Below, one piece after another: positions 27,171-36,265 of a stretch of DNA of 64,000 nucleotides. The notes below the pieces were generated by a model that did no database searches, had not been told where the DNA came from, and worked only from the letters and a program-made list of their open reading frames with translations. Origin of the DNA: Neotamlana laminarinivorans (GTDB lineage: Bacteria; Bacteroidota; Bacteroidia; Flavobacteriales; Flavobacteriaceae); NCBI RefSeq assembly GCF_020523925.1, contig NZ_JAJAPW010000004.1:248001-312000 (forward strand), read 5' to 3'. The translations under genes were made by a program, and so were the position numbers. The first letter of the stretch is position 1; the number at the start of each line of letters is the position of its first letter.

Positions 27171-27263
27171 TTGGCGTTCCACCTCCTAAGGTCGGTGTCG
27201 GGCTTTACACTATATCTTTTTCTCGTGCCTCAAAAAAGGATGCCGTTTCAATCCCTAACGCAA
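27171..27263 (+). repeat. Structured repeat element, copy A
   Basis: The 62-base core at 27197-27258 matches, without gaps, the reverse complement of 63085-63146 at 55 of 62 positions. It can fold as a long imperfect hairpin: GGG/CCC base, then ATC-TTTTT (27214-27221) pairing with AAAAA-GGAT (27233-27241) at the tip. Copy A also has a closing stem TTGGCGTT (27171-27178) / AACGCAA (27257-27263) and a small hairpin ACCT-CCTA-AGGT (27181-27192). It lies between the convergent carbonic anhydrase and murI genes. Confidence 0.75.
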
Positions 27264-27274
27264 TTTAGTTTTCG

Positions 27275-28054
27275 TTAAAAATCTAAATAATCAACTTTAA
27301 ACTCGGTTCCTACTAAGCTTTTTAAAACCTCTGTATTACCGTTAATATAAAAACTGTGTTCAATAGTTTTAAAGCTATTGTTAATAAGATTAAGTTTTTC
27401 TAAAACCGTTTTAGTTTGTCTAGCTACAGCCTCACCAGAATCTATAATTTTAACATTATTAGGTAAAATATTAATAAGTAAAGGCGTTAAATAGGGGTAG
27501 TGCGTACAACCTAAAACTAAATAATCTATGTTAGCATCAATCATAGGTTGTAAATATTGATTTAAAAGAGTTTTCATTTCATCAGAAAACAACTTTCCGC
27601 CTTCAATAAGTTCAACAATACCATCACCATGCTGCTCAATAACTTTAATATTGCTAGCAAACAAAGTTGAGGTTTTAGAAAATAATGTACTACTTAATGT
27701 GCCACGTGTAGCCAAAATACCAATAGTGTTAGTTTTTGTTTGTAAAGCTGCTGGTTTTATGGCGGGTTCAATACCAATAAAAGGAATACTGTAATTAGCT
27801 CTTAAATAATCTATAGCATTAGTAGTAGCCGTATTGCATGCCACAATAATAAGCTTGCAGTTTTGCTTTAGTAAGTACTCAGTATTTTTAATACTTAAAT
27901 TTATAATAGCATCTTTACCTTTTGGGCCATAGGGTGCATTTTTACTATCGGCTAAATATATTGTGTTTTCGTTTGGAAGAAGTGCGTTTATTTCTTTCCA
28001 AATGGAAGTGCCACCAACTCCAGAATCAAAAATACCAATAGCGTTTGTGTTCAT
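27275..28054 (-). CDS. murI: Glutamate racemase
   Basis: A 259-residue cofactor-independent racemase that makes D-glutamate for peptidoglycan in the cytoplasm. Seen: IFDSGVGGTSIW, YLADSKNAPYGPKG, the first catalytic Cys in VACNTATTNAIDYL and the second in LGCTHYPYLTPL. Length is typical. It is the last gene of the minus-strand envelope block and lies just after the ompH terminator, so it may need its own promoter. Confidence 0.95.
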   Translation of the reverse strand: MNTNAIGIFDSGVGGTSIWKEINALLPNENTIYLADSKNAPYGPKGKDAIINLSIKNTEYLLKQNCKLIIVACNTATTNAIDYLRANYSIPFIGIEPAIKPAALQTKTNTIGILATRGTLSSTLFSKTSTLFASNIKVIEQHGDGIVELIEGGKLFSDEMKTLLNQYLQPMIDANIDYLVLGCTHYPYLTPLLINILPNNVKIIDSGEAVARQTKTVLEKLNLINNSFKTIEHSFYINGNTEVLKSLVGTEFKVDYLDF

Positions 28055-28068
28055 AGTTTAACAAAAAT

Positions 28069-28102
28069 AAAAAAGCTGCTTTAAAAAGCAGCTTTTTTAT
28101 TT
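28069..28102 (-). terminator. Terminator between ompH and murI
   Basis: Fourteen-base stem 28069-28082 / 28085-28098 (AAAAAAGCTGCTTT and complement) with T tracts on both strands; it would end the ompH transcript. Confidence 0.75.
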
Positions 28103-28120
28103 ATTGGAGTAAAGGTTTTA

Positions 28121-28621
28121 TTAAATACCTAATTTTTTCTTTACATCTGCAGAAATATCTTTTCCTTCAGCAACAATTAAAGTAGATCTATCTAAAACAT
28201 AGTCGTACCCTAAAGATTTAGCTACTTCGTTAATAGCGTTCATTGCTTTTTCTTGAATAGGCTTAAATAATTCAGCTTCTTTCTCTGCAATGTGTTTTTG
28301 TGCATCTGCTCTAAATTGTGCAATACGTTGTTGTTTTTCTTGTAACTCTAAACCGCGCTTTTGGTTTTCTTCATCGGTTTTAGTGTTTGCTTCAGCCTCG
28401 TATTGTTTAACCGTGTTTTGGTATTCTGTAATAGAAGCTTGTATATCTGTTTGGTAAGTTTTACCAAGTGTTTCAAGTTCAGATTGAGCAGCCTTTGCTT
28501 CTGGCATTGCAGCAATTAATTCTTGTGTGTTTATATGTGCAACTTTGCTTTGTGCTTGAGTAAAGCTAATTGTTCCTATGCATAATGCAGTTGCTAATAA
28601 AATAGTTTTTAAGTGTTTCAT
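28121..28621 (-). CDS. OmpH/Skp family periplasmic chaperone
   Basis: A 166-residue periplasmic protein: signal peptide (MKHLKTILLATALCIGTISFTQAQ), an N-terminal strand KVAHINTQELIAAMPEAKAAQ, a long charged helical arm (tentacle coiled coil, about 45-125) and the C-terminal strand LGYDYVLDRSTLIVAEG that forms the trimer body. Skp-type proteins hold unfolded outer membrane barrels on the way to BamA, which is encoded two genes upstream. Directly follows a longer paralogue. Confidence 0.92.
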   Translation of the reverse strand: MKHLKTILLATALCIGTISFTQAQSKVAHINTQELIAAMPEAKAAQSELETLGKTYQTDIQASITEYQNTVKQYEAEANTKTDEENQKRGLELQEKQQRIAQFRADAQKHIAEKEAELFKPIQEKAMNAINEVAKSLGYDYVLDRSTLIVAEGKDISADVKKKLGI

Positions 28622-28653
28622 TTTTTAATGTATTAATTGTGTGTTATAAATTA

Positions 28654-29652
28654 TTAATTATTGTTTAAGCTGTCTTTAGCTTTTTGTCTTTCTTCTAGTA
28701 TTTTTTTCTTTTTTTCTTCAAGCGCTTTTTTACGAGCAGCTCTTTCAGCTAATTTACGCTGCCTGTTTTCCTCTATAAGTTGCTCTTTAGTTTTAGTCGT
28801 TTCTTTTTCTCCAGTTGTCTCTTCAGTGGTTTTAGCTTCTTCTGATTTAGCTGTAGCCTCTTCAGTTGTATTTGTTGTTTCTTCTGCTTTAGCTTGTTTT
28901 GCTTTTTCGCGTTCTTCTATTATTTTTTGTCGTCTTTCTTCTGCGGCTTTAACTTTTGCTTCTCTTGCTGCTAACTTTTCCTGTCTGGCTTTTTCAATGG
29001 CACTTTCTCTAGCTGCTTTTTTTTCTTCAAGAGCTTTTTGTCTAGCTTCTAATTCTGGATTTACTTCAGGAATTAAATCTTCTTCTTCAGCAGTTTTTCG
29101 TTCAGCTCTCGTTTGGGCTTGATTTCGTTTAGCTGTTCTTGTTATACTTCTAATTACTTGCTCGCTAATATCGTATGCCTTATTTGAATATAGCATGTTT
29201 ACTTCAGCCTTATCTAAAACCATGTCGTAATTTCTACCTTCGGCCATATCTTGAACTGCAGCAAATATTTGATCTTGTATGGGCTGCATTAATTGTTTTT
29301 GTTGAATAAACAAATCGCCATTTGGCCCAAATCTTTTTTGTTGGTAATCCAGAATTTCTTGTTCTTCAAATAAAATATCTTCTTCACGCTCGTTTATTAA
29401 CTCTTTTGTTAATAATGCTTTTTCGTTACTTAACTCTTTTCTTTTTTGTTCTATGGCTGTTAATTTTTGGTGGATTTCATTTTTCCACTTTTCAGCCTTG
29501 GTGTTAAGTTGTGATGATGCTTCTTGATACTCTGGTACGTTTTCTAAAATATATTCGGTGTCAATATAAGCAATTCTTAAACCACGTTGAGCAAAAGACG
29601 ATAAGCTAATTGTAAAAACTAGTGTCAATAAAAAAAGAACTCTGTTGTACAT
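28654..29652 (-). CDS. OmpH/Skp family protein with long charged C-terminal extension
   Basis: A 332-residue protein: signal peptide (MYNRVLFLLTLVFTISLSSFAQ), then an OmpH core (about 23-175; RIAYIDTEYILENVPEYQEA through NYDMVLDKAEVN), then about 150 residues of Lys/Glu/Ala/Arg-rich helix with repeated EKARQEK- and EERRQK-like units and a Thr/Glu spacer. The extension should be a long highly charged helix in the periplasm, about double the family length. The ATG at 29652 gives a clean signal peptide; 29682 would add ten hydrophilic residues. Sits between bamA and the short ompH. Confidence 0.85.
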   Translation of the reverse strand: MYNRVLFLLTLVFTISLSSFAQRGLRIAYIDTEYILENVPEYQEASSQLNTKAEKWKNEIHQKLTAIEQKRKELSNEKALLTKELINEREEDILFEEQEILDYQQKRFGPNGDLFIQQKQLMQPIQDQIFAAVQDMAEGRNYDMVLDKAEVNMLYSNKAYDISEQVIRSITRTAKRNQAQTRAERKTAEEEDLIPEVNPELEARQKALEEKKAARESAIEKARQEKLAAREAKVKAAEERRQKIIEEREKAKQAKAEETTNTTEEATAKSEEAKTTEETTGEKETTKTKEQLIEENRQRKLAERAARKKALEEKKKKILEERQKAKDSLNNN

Positions 29653-29823
29653 GGGGTTATATTTTATAGTTATTGAACTCATAGATTTTAAATGTTTAAG
29701 TAAAATTTTACCTGCGTAAATTTACTGTTTTCAAAATTAACGAATTTTAACATTAAAAATTTTAATTATCATGCAAAACATCGAAGTGTTAATAGAAAAT
29801 ATCGTGCCAAAATAAATTTCTAT

Positions 29824-32403
29824 TTAAAATTGCTGTCCAATTATGAAGTGTGTTTCCCAACCATTTTTGGTGGTTTCACCTGGTAGCGGATCGAAACCAT
29901 GACCAAAGTCTATACCTAATAGACCAAAAGCTGGCATAAAAATACGCACGCCTAAACCTGCAGAACGTTTTACATTAAAAGGGTTATAATTTTTAAAATC
30001 ATTGTAAGAAACACCACCTTCTAAAAATCCTAAAGCATATATTTTTGCTGAAGCACTTAAAGTAATAGGATAACGAAGCTCTAACGAGAATTTGTTGTAA
30101 ATACTACCTCCATCTGCAGATGCAGAACCTGTAGATGGGTCTAAAGGTGTTAAAGATTGGTTAGGGTAGCCACGAAGTTGTATTACTTCACGACCATCTA
30201 AACTATAGTTTGCTAGTCCATCACCTCCTAAAAAGTAACGCTCAAAAGGTATAACACCTCTGTCTTTGTTATAAGCTCCTAAATATCCAAATTCCACTAG
30301 TGGGCGTAATACTAAGTTTTTTACAATTTGTGTATACCATTCGCCTTTAAAGTTAAGTTTATAAAACTCTAACCATTTGTATCTTTCTTGGTCTATTTCT
30401 CCAATTCTGTCAGAGTCGGCAGTTTCACGCTCTTCTAGCAATTCCCCGTAATCTACACCATCAAATAATGAGTATGGTAGTGTTAATTTAGCAGTAATAC
30501 CAAATTTAGAACCTGCTGTAGGGAATACAGGATCTACACTGGTGTTGTTTCTGTTTAAACCAATAGTATAAGATAAGTTATTTGAATAACCATCGCCAAA
30601 TGTAAATAAACCTGTGTTGTAGTTGTTTAAGTCATAACGCTGAAAACTAACAGCTTGTGAAAGTGTGAAGTAATCATCTGGAACAGATAAACGTTTTGCT
30701 AAACCAAAAGTAATACCTGTAATATTGAAACTTTGGCTTTTATCTGCATTTCCTGTTTGATAGTTGTATAAAAACTGTTTAGTATGCGATAATGAAGTAG
30801 AGAATTGTACAGGACGTTTACCTCCTAGCCAAGGCTCTGAAAATGAAAAACTATAGGTTTGGAAAAAACGACTAGCTTGTAAGCGTAATGCTAAGCTTTG
30901 TCCGTCTCCCATTGGAATTGGCTTGTAAGCTTCTTTTTTAAATATATCTTTAATTGAAAAGTTGTTAAATGATAAGCCTAGTGTACCAATAAAACCACCC
31001 CCACCGTAACCACCTTGTAGTTCGATTTGGCTAGATCCTGTTTCTTTCACAGAATATTCCATATCGATAGTACCTTCATTAGGGTTAGGGTTTATAAAGT
31101 TTGGAGCTATTTCTTGAGCATCAAAAAAGCCCATCTGCCCAAGTTCTCTTACTGTACGAACAACATTTGCTTTACTGTAAAGTTGACCCGGTCTGGTACG
31201 TAATTCACGATAGACAACATGGTCGTTTGTTTTATCATTGCCAACTACAGTTACTTTGTTGAAATATGCTGGTTTCCCTTCTGTAATTCTAACTTCAATA
31301 TCAATAATGTTATTATCTGCACTTACTTCAACGGGATTAATTTGCGAGAATAGGTAGCCGTTATTTTGGTATTGGTTAGTAATATCAAAACCATCTGGTT
31401 TAGTATCGTCTGCGATACGTTTTTGTAATTCTACACCGTTGTATGTATCTCCTTTTTTAATTCGTAAAATACTATTTAAATATTCGTTAGAGTATACAGT
31501 ATTACCAATAAAAGTTATGTTACCAAATTTGTAAAGCTCTCCTTCGTTTACATCTATTTTTAAGGATATTGTTTTATCGTCGTTGTAAATAACGCTGTCT
31601 GTAATTATACGTGCATCTCTGTAACCGTTTTCTTTGTACTTATCAACTACGTGATCCAAATCTGCTTGGTATGCAGAATCGATAAATTTTGAACGTTTGT
31701 ATATGCGAAGTCTGTTTATTTTTTTGGTGCTTTTCATGGCTTTTCTAAGCATTTTATCGCTTAAAACATCGTTGCCTGCAAATTCAATATCTTTTATTTT
31801 TACTTTTTCTCCTTTATCAATGTTAAGCACCATGTTAACACGGGATGTTGGTATGGAATCTTTAACTTCAACGGTGTTTATATGTACTTTTGTGTTTAAA
31901 AAACCGTCTTTTTTGTATTTTTTTTCTAGGAAATTTTTGGTGGTTGTTATAAGGTTTTCTGTAACTTTTGTTCCTTTTTTTAGTTTAGTTTCTTCAATAA
32001 TATTTTCTTTTTTACCCTTTTTTACCCCATAGATTTTTAATAAATTAAGTTGAGGTAAATCTGAAAGCCTAATTTCAAGTGTAGCTACATCACCTTCAAC
32101 TTTAGATACATAGACTTCAATATCGTTGAATAATTTAGAGTTCCATAGTTTTTTAATTGCGTTAGCAATTTCTTCGCCAGGTATATTTATTTCTTTACCT
32201 TTTCTTAATCCGGAATATGAAATTATAGTTTGTTCGTTAAAAGAGGTGTCTCCTGAAACAGTAATTTCTCCAATGGTATATTTTTTTCCTTGGTTGTAGG
32301 TTAGTTCTTGAGCGTTAGTTTTTATACTCGCTACTAAAAATAAAAATGCTAAAGTGTACTTTAAAGTATATGTTAAAGGTGAATTTTTAGCTAAGTTGTT
32401 CAC
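29824..32403 (-). CDS. bamA: Outer membrane protein assembly factor BamA
   Basis: An 859-residue outer membrane insertase: signal region (YTLKYTLAFLFLVASIKTNAQ), five POTRA domains (about 45-430; YTIGEITVSGDTSF, VKIKDIEFAGNDVLS, YKFGNITFIGNTVYS, AYFNKVTVVGNDK) and a 16-strand barrel, with ELQGGYGGGGFIGTLGLSF and the terminal GLGVRIFMPAFGLLGIDFGHGF. The longest frame starts at 32556 but that overlaps uppS by 170 bases; the GTG at 32403 yields a normal signal peptide and overlaps uppS by only 17 bases, so it is preferred. Inserts beta-barrel proteins, with the OmpH proteins next door as carriers. Confidence 0.95.
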   Translation of the reverse strand: MNNLAKNSPLTYTLKYTLAFLFLVASIKTNAQELTYNQGKKYTIGEITVSGDTSFNEQTIISYSGLRKGKEINIPGEEIANAIKKLWNSKLFNDIEVYVSKVEGDVATLEIRLSDLPQLNLLKIYGVKKGKKENIIEETKLKKGTKVTENLITTTKNFLEKKYKKDGFLNTKVHINTVEVKDSIPTSRVNMVLNIDKGEKVKIKDIEFAGNDVLSDKMLRKAMKSTKKINRLRIYKRSKFIDSAYQADLDHVVDKYKENGYRDARIITDSVIYNDDKTISLKIDVNEGELYKFGNITFIGNTVYSNEYLNSILRIKKGDTYNGVELQKRIADDTKPDGFDITNQYQNNGYLFSQINPVEVSADNNIIDIEVRITEGKPAYFNKVTVVGNDKTNDHVVYRELRTRPGQLYSKANVVRTVRELGQMGFFDAQEIAPNFINPNPNEGTIDMEYSVKETGSSQIELQGGYGGGGFIGTLGLSFNNFSIKDIFKKEAYKPIPMGDGQSLALRLQASRFFQTYSFSFSEPWLGGKRPVQFSTSLSHTKQFLYNYQTGNADKSQSFNITGITFGLAKRLSVPDDYFTLSQAVSFQRYDLNNYNTGLFTFGDGYSNNLSYTIGLNRNNTSVDPVFPTAGSKFGITAKLTLPYSLFDGVDYGELLEERETADSDRIGEIDQERYKWLEFYKLNFKGEWYTQIVKNLVLRPLVEFGYLGAYNKDRGVIPFERYFLGGDGLANYSLDGREVIQLRGYPNQSLTPLDPSTGSASADGGSIYNKFSLELRYPITLSASAKIYALGFLEGGVSYNDFKNYNPFNVKRSAGLGVRIFMPAFGLLGIDFGHGFDPLPGETTKNGWETHFIIGQQF

Positions 32404-33127
32404 TTGTTTTCCCAAATCGTCGTTCTCTTTTTTGATATTCAATAATAGCTTCATACAAATGCTGCTTGGTAAAATCTGGCCATAGTATTTTAGTAAAATA
32501 CAACTCGGCGTAAGCGATTTGCCAGAGCAAAAAATTACTAATACGTTGTTCTCCACTAGTTCTTATAAGCAAATCCACGTCTGGTAAATTTTGCGTGTAA
32601 AGATGCTTATTTATAATTGATTCTTCAATATTTTCCGGCGAAATTATATTATTTTTAACTTTAATGCTAATTTCTTTAACAGTGTTTAGTAATTCTTCTC
32701 TAGAACCATAACTTAATGCAAGGGTTAAAGTCATTCTTGAATTATCCTTAGTTTTGTTAATAACATCTTGAAGTTCGTTATGCACTTTATTGGGTAATGT
32801 TTTTAAATTACCTATGGCCGAAAGTTTAATATTGTTGTCTTGTAATGTTGAAATTTCCTTTTTTAAGGAGGAAACTAAAAGTTTCATTAAAGTTTGTACT
32901 TCTAGTTTAGGGCGTTTCCAGTTTTCTGTAGAGAAGGCGTAAAGCGTTAAGTTTTCAACACCTAGTTCCGCGCAGGCTTCAACAGTTTGTCTTACAGATT
33001 TGGTTCCGTTCTCATGGCCAAAAGCACGCATCATGCCTTGTTGTTTTGCCCAACGGCCATTACCATCCATAATAATGGCAATATGTTTAGGTAGTCGATT
33101 AAGTTTTATGTTCTCTTTTAAATTCAT
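32387..33127 (-). CDS. uppS: Isoprenyl (undecaprenyl) diphosphate synthase
   Basis: A 246-residue cis-prenyltransferase making the C55 lipid carrier for peptidoglycan and surface glycans; cytoplasmic, membrane-associated. Seen: IAIIMDGNGRWAKQQG with the catalytic Asp, STENWKRP, and DLLIRTSGEQRISNFLLWQ with YAELYF. Its 3' end overlaps the likely bamA start, and its ATG is 1 base after the DUF6089 gene, indicating one transcript. Confidence 0.95.
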   Translation of the reverse strand: MNLKENIKLNRLPKHIAIIMDGNGRWAKQQGMMRAFGHENGTKSVRQTVEACAELGVENLTLYAFSTENWKRPKLEVQTLMKLLVSSLKKEISTLQDNNIKLSAIGNLKTLPNKVHNELQDVINKTKDNSRMTLTLALSYGSREELLNTVKEISIKVKNNIISPENIEESIINKHLYTQNLPDVDLLIRTSGEQRISNFLLWQIAYAELYFTKILWPDFTKQHLYEAIIEYQKRERRFGKTSEQLS

Positions 33128-33128
33128 T

Positions 33129-33815
33129 TTAATTTACACAATAACATGGTTTTTCTCCAAAGGTGTAAGTTAAGGTAAAACCTGTAAATACATACCAGTC
33201 GTTGTTATTTATATTTCCGAATCTGTATTCTTGTCTGCTGTTTGAGTTAGGAATATTTCCGTCGATTTCATCTGAAAATGTGTATCGTGCACCAATTTCG
33301 AAACTAAGAATAAAATTACCTAAAAAATTCGTTTTAAAGCCAATTGCCATGGGTATACCGTAAGCCCAACTTTTTGTGCCTTCAGGTAAACTAATGCCAT
33401 TATCAAAATAATAATTGTCGTGATTTGCAGCGCTTAGTCCAGCAAATAAGTATGGTGTAGCTATTGTATGTTCAGCATGAAGATTAAAATCTACAAACGT
33501 AAACTCCATACCTGCTGCTAGTTCTAAGATATCTGTATCTATACTGTAGTTTCGTTGTATTCTTCTTGGATCATCCGATTTATTATCAAAAGCTTCAATA
33601 TCAGAATAAATAACAGAAAACCTCCAAGAATGTCTTGGGCTAGCATTCCATCTATAAACTAAACCTAATGCGGCAGCATTTGGAGCAATATATTTTGTTG
33701 ATCCTACATCTCCTATAAAATTGCTGCCTCCGGCATAAATACCAATTTCATTAATTTGTGAGTAAGAAAAGCTTAAGCTTAAAATACTTAATGTTAATAG
33801 AATAAATCGCTTCAT
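33129..33815 (-). CDS. DUF6089 outer membrane beta-barrel protein
   Basis: A 228-residue protein with a signal peptide (MKRFILLTLSILSLSFSYSQ) and alternating aromatic/polar strands typical of an 8-strand barrel: EIGIYAGGSNFIGDVGS, ALGLVYRWNASPRHSWR and a Phe/Tyr-rich end YVFTGFTLTYTFGEKPCYC. It matches DUF6089, a family commonly encoded just upstream of uppS-bamA in Bacteroidota. Function unknown. The ATG at 33815 starts the signal peptide; 33821 adds two residues only. Confidence 0.82.
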   Translation of the reverse strand: MKRFILLTLSILSLSFSYSQINEIGIYAGGSNFIGDVGSTKYIAPNAAALGLVYRWNASPRHSWRFSVIYSDIEAFDNKSDDPRRIQRNYSIDTDILELAAGMEFTFVDFNLHAEHTIATPYLFAGLSAANHDNYYFDNGISLPEGTKSWAYGIPMAIGFKTNFLGNFILSFEIGARYTFSDEIDGNIPNSNSRQEYRFGNINNNDWYVFTGFTLTYTFGEKPCYCVN

Positions 33816-33908
33816 AAACATTCAAAAGTTTGCAAATATAATAAATAAGATGAGTCTACAATGTGTAAGACCCTTTTAGTCTGAGTTTAAAACAGATTTT
33901 CTTATAAA

Positions 33909-34802
33909 TTATTGTTTTTGATTTCGGTTGTCTTCACCCCAAAGCAATTTTTTTCTTAAGGTGTCTAAAAAGCTTTCATTGAATAAATCTATCATTTTAA
34001 TAGTAAAATCGGCTTTCTTAATTTTAATAATGGTTCCATTATCTAAAGTCGCAATTCTGGAATCTAACGATATTAAATGCTGTTGTTCTCTGCCATCAAC
34101 ATTTAATTGTATTTCTGTTGAGTCAGGTATAACTAAGGGGCGTGCACTTAAATTATGTGGTGCTATTGGTGTGAGCACAAAGCTGTAGGCGCCTGGTGTA
34201 ATTACTGGCCCTCCACAACTTAAAGAATATCCTGTAGAGCCTGTTGGTGTAGATACTATTAAACCGTCGCTCCAGTAGGAGGTTAAGTGTTCGCCATCTA
34301 AGTGAGTTTCTACGGTTATCATAGATGTTGTGTTTTTGCGGCTAACAGTAACTTCGTTTAATGCGAAATATAAATCTTCTACATCTTTATTTGTTGGTAA
34401 TGTTTCAACGGCTAATAAACTGCGTTCGGAAATTTTGTATTTGCCATCAATTATATTTTGAAATGCTTGTTCAATCGCTTCAACATGTATAGTTGCTAAA
34501 AAACCTAAACGGCCAGTGTTTATACCAATTATTGGTATATCTATGTCTTTTACATAAGTAATAGCTCTTAAAATTGTACCATCGCCACCAATGCTTACAA
34601 GTAAATCGAAGGTTTTATCTAGGTGATCAAATTTATTAAAGGTTTCAAAGCCTTTTATATTATGGGCTTCGTTGTTTATTAAATTATAAAATTCATCTTC
34701 AATGTAGGCTTCAATACCTTGTCTAAACAAATAATTAAACAATGTTTCAACAGATTTGCTTGTTGTTTTGTTGTAATAGCGTCCAAAAACGGCAACTTTC
34801 AT
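33909..34802 (-). CDS. nadK: NAD kinase
   Basis: A 297-residue ATP-NAD kinase, the sole route to NADP in most bacteria; cytoplasmic. Seen: the GGDGTILRA motif (about residues 75-83), INTGRLGFLA, ALNEVTVSR and TPTGSTGYSLSCGGPVI. Length is typical. Three bases separate it from the CBS gene upstream. Confidence 0.96.
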   Translation of the reverse strand: MKVAVFGRYYNKTTSKSVETLFNYLFRQGIEAYIEDEFYNLINNEAHNIKGFETFNKFDHLDKTFDLLVSIGGDGTILRAITYVKDIDIPIIGINTGRLGFLATIHVEAIEQAFQNIIDGKYKISERSLLAVETLPTNKDVEDLYFALNEVTVSRKNTTSMITVETHLDGEHLTSYWSDGLIVSTPTGSTGYSLSCGGPVITPGAYSFVLTPIAPHNLSARPLVIPDSTEIQLNVDGREQQHLISLDSRIATLDNGTIIKIKKADFTIKMIDLFNESFLDTLRKKLLWGEDNRNQKQ

Positions 34803-34805
34803 AAA

Positions 34806-35465
34806 TTAAATGTTTAAATATCGGTTTAAATAATCGCTTCGTTCTTTTAAGTTGGCAACAAAGCTGTCTTCTTCGTGGTTTGAAATAATGTTGTAGCTAT
34901 ATCTTCTAAAGGTTTGTATAATATCATTTAAACTAGTGTTACCAACTTTAAGTGTAATTTGCGTTAAATCACTATTGTTTTTAGATATAAAAGCACCTAG
35001 AAGTTTTCCGTTGTTCGATTCAATAATTTGGCTAATCTCACTAAAAGAATAATCGTTAAGTCCTTTTTCTACAACTAAAATTCCGCCAGGTTCAATTAAA
35101 AAGGGCGACTCTGCAAAAAGACTTACAAAATCGGTTAACTCGTAATAGCCTAAGTAGTTGTTTTTTGCATCTAGTACAGGCATTATATTGGTTTCATTTC
35201 TCGCAAAGGCCTCTAGTACATCTAACCATAAAGTTGTATCTCGAACAAAAAAATCTTCAAGCGCATAGGTGTATTCTTTTAAGTTCTTTGCGGCTTCAAA
35301 ACAATGTGCATCTGTTTCAGAAAAACACCCCAGATAATTATTATTTTCGTTTTTAACTGGAATATGAGAAAATGTTAATTGATTAAAAAGAAGCTGTAAA
35401 TCGCTAATTTTATTTTGCGTTTCTATAGGTTTAACGTCGTTAATTATAAATTCTGAAAGATTCAT
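34806..35465 (-). CDS. CBS-domain protein
   Basis: A 219-residue soluble protein. Residues about 1-130 contain two CBS-like units (LFNQLTFSHIPVKNENNNYLGCF and FARNETNIMPVLDAKNNYLGYY), followed by an ACT-like C-terminal region (GILVVEKGLNDYSFSEISQIIESN). CBS pairs bind adenine nucleotides, so a role in sensing energy or NAD(P) status with the adjacent nadK is plausible but unproven. Divergent from pdxJ. Confidence 0.82.
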   Translation of the reverse strand: MNLSEFIINDVKPIETQNKISDLQLLFNQLTFSHIPVKNENNNYLGCFSETDAHCFEAAKNLKEYTYALEDFFVRDTTLWLDVLEAFARNETNIMPVLDAKNNYLGYYELTDFVSLFAESPFLIEPGGILVVEKGLNDYSFSEISQIIESNNGKLLGAFISKNNSDLTQITLKVGNTSLNDIIQTFRRYSYNIISNHEEDSFVANLKERSDYLNRYLNI

Positions 35466-35525
35466 AAGCCATTAATTTAGCTGCAAATTAATCAAAAAAA
35501 TACTATGTAAGCCTGTTCTACTTTG

Positions 35526-35533
35526 TATTTTTG
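35526..35533 (+). promoter_or_regulatory. Candidate -7 element of pdxJ
   Basis: TATTTTTG at 35526-35533 fits TAnnTTTG and is 19 bases before the pdxJ ATG. No convincing -33 element. A TTG in this element (35531) is in frame with pdxJ but is not a likely start. Confidence 0.35.
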
Positions 35534-35551
35534 TTTAATAAAAATAGATTT

Positions 35552-36265
35552 ATGACTAAGTTAAGTGTAAATATTAACAAGATAGCCACATTAAGAAACT
35601 CCAGAGGTGGCGATATGCCAAATGTAGTGCAATTTGCCAAAGATGCGCAGCGTTTTGGGGCAGAAGGCATAACCATACACCCAAGGCCAGACGAGCGCCA
35701 TATTCGTTACCAAGATGCTCGAGATTTAAAAGCAGAAGTTTATACAGAGTATAATATTGAAGGAAACCCGGTAGAATCTTTTATGAAATTGGTTTTAGAA
35801 ATAAAACCTACACAGGTTACTTTAGTACCAGATGCGGTTGATGCTATTACAAGTAATGCTGGTTGGGATACCATAAAGCATAAAGATTTTTTAATTGATG
35901 TTATAAAAGAATTTAAGCAAAACGATATTAGAACTTCAATATTTGTAGATTCTGTTTTAGAGCAAATAGAAGGAGCAAAAGCTACAGGAACAGACAGAAT
36001 AGAACTCTATACTGAAGCTTTTGCGCACCAATATAGTTTAGGAAATAAAGATGCAATAAAACCTTATGCCGAAAGTGCAAAACTTGCAGGAGAATTAGGT
36101 TTAGGTTTAAACGCAGGACACGATTTATCTCTAGATAATATCAAGTATTTTAAAGAAAATATTCCAGGGTTGTTAGAGGTTTCTATAGGTCATGCCTTGA
36201 TAGCTGAAAGTTTATATTTAGGTGCAGAAAATGTTATACAAATGTATTTACATAAATTAAAATAA
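35552..36265 (+). CDS. pdxJ: Pyridoxine 5'-phosphate synthase
   Basis: A 237-residue TIM barrel joining 1-deoxyxylulose 5-phosphate and 3-amino-2-oxopropyl phosphate into pyridoxine phosphate (DXP-dependent vitamin B6 pathway). Seen: KLSVNINKIATLRNSRGG, AEGITIHPRPDERHIRYQD, and the phosphate-binding LNAGHDLSLDNI and EVSIGHALIAESL. The ATG at 35552 starts the conserved lead-in. The stop shares an A with the next gene's ATG (TAATG). Confidence 0.96.
   Translation: MTKLSVNINKIATLRNSRGGDMPNVVQFAKDAQRFGAEGITIHPRPDERHIRYQDARDLKAEVYTEYNIEGNPVESFMKLVLEIKPTQVTLVPDAVDAITSNAGWDTIKHKDFLIDVIKEFKQNDIRTSIFVDSVLEQIEGAKATGTDRIELYTEAFAHQYSLGNKDAIKPYAESAKLAGELGLGLNAGHDLSLDNIKYFKENIPGLLEVSIGHALIAESLYLGAENVIQMYLHKLK

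Noticed and set aside
28661-29122. A 153-residue Ser/Ala/Phe-rich frame opposite the long OmpH gene
   Set aside because: It is the mirror of the Lys/Glu/Ala-rich tail codons and has no start context or homology pattern.
32404-32556. A longer BamA start at 32556 or 32454
   Set aside because: Both overlap uppS extensively and put long hydrophilic segments before the signal sequence; the GTG at 32403 resolves this.
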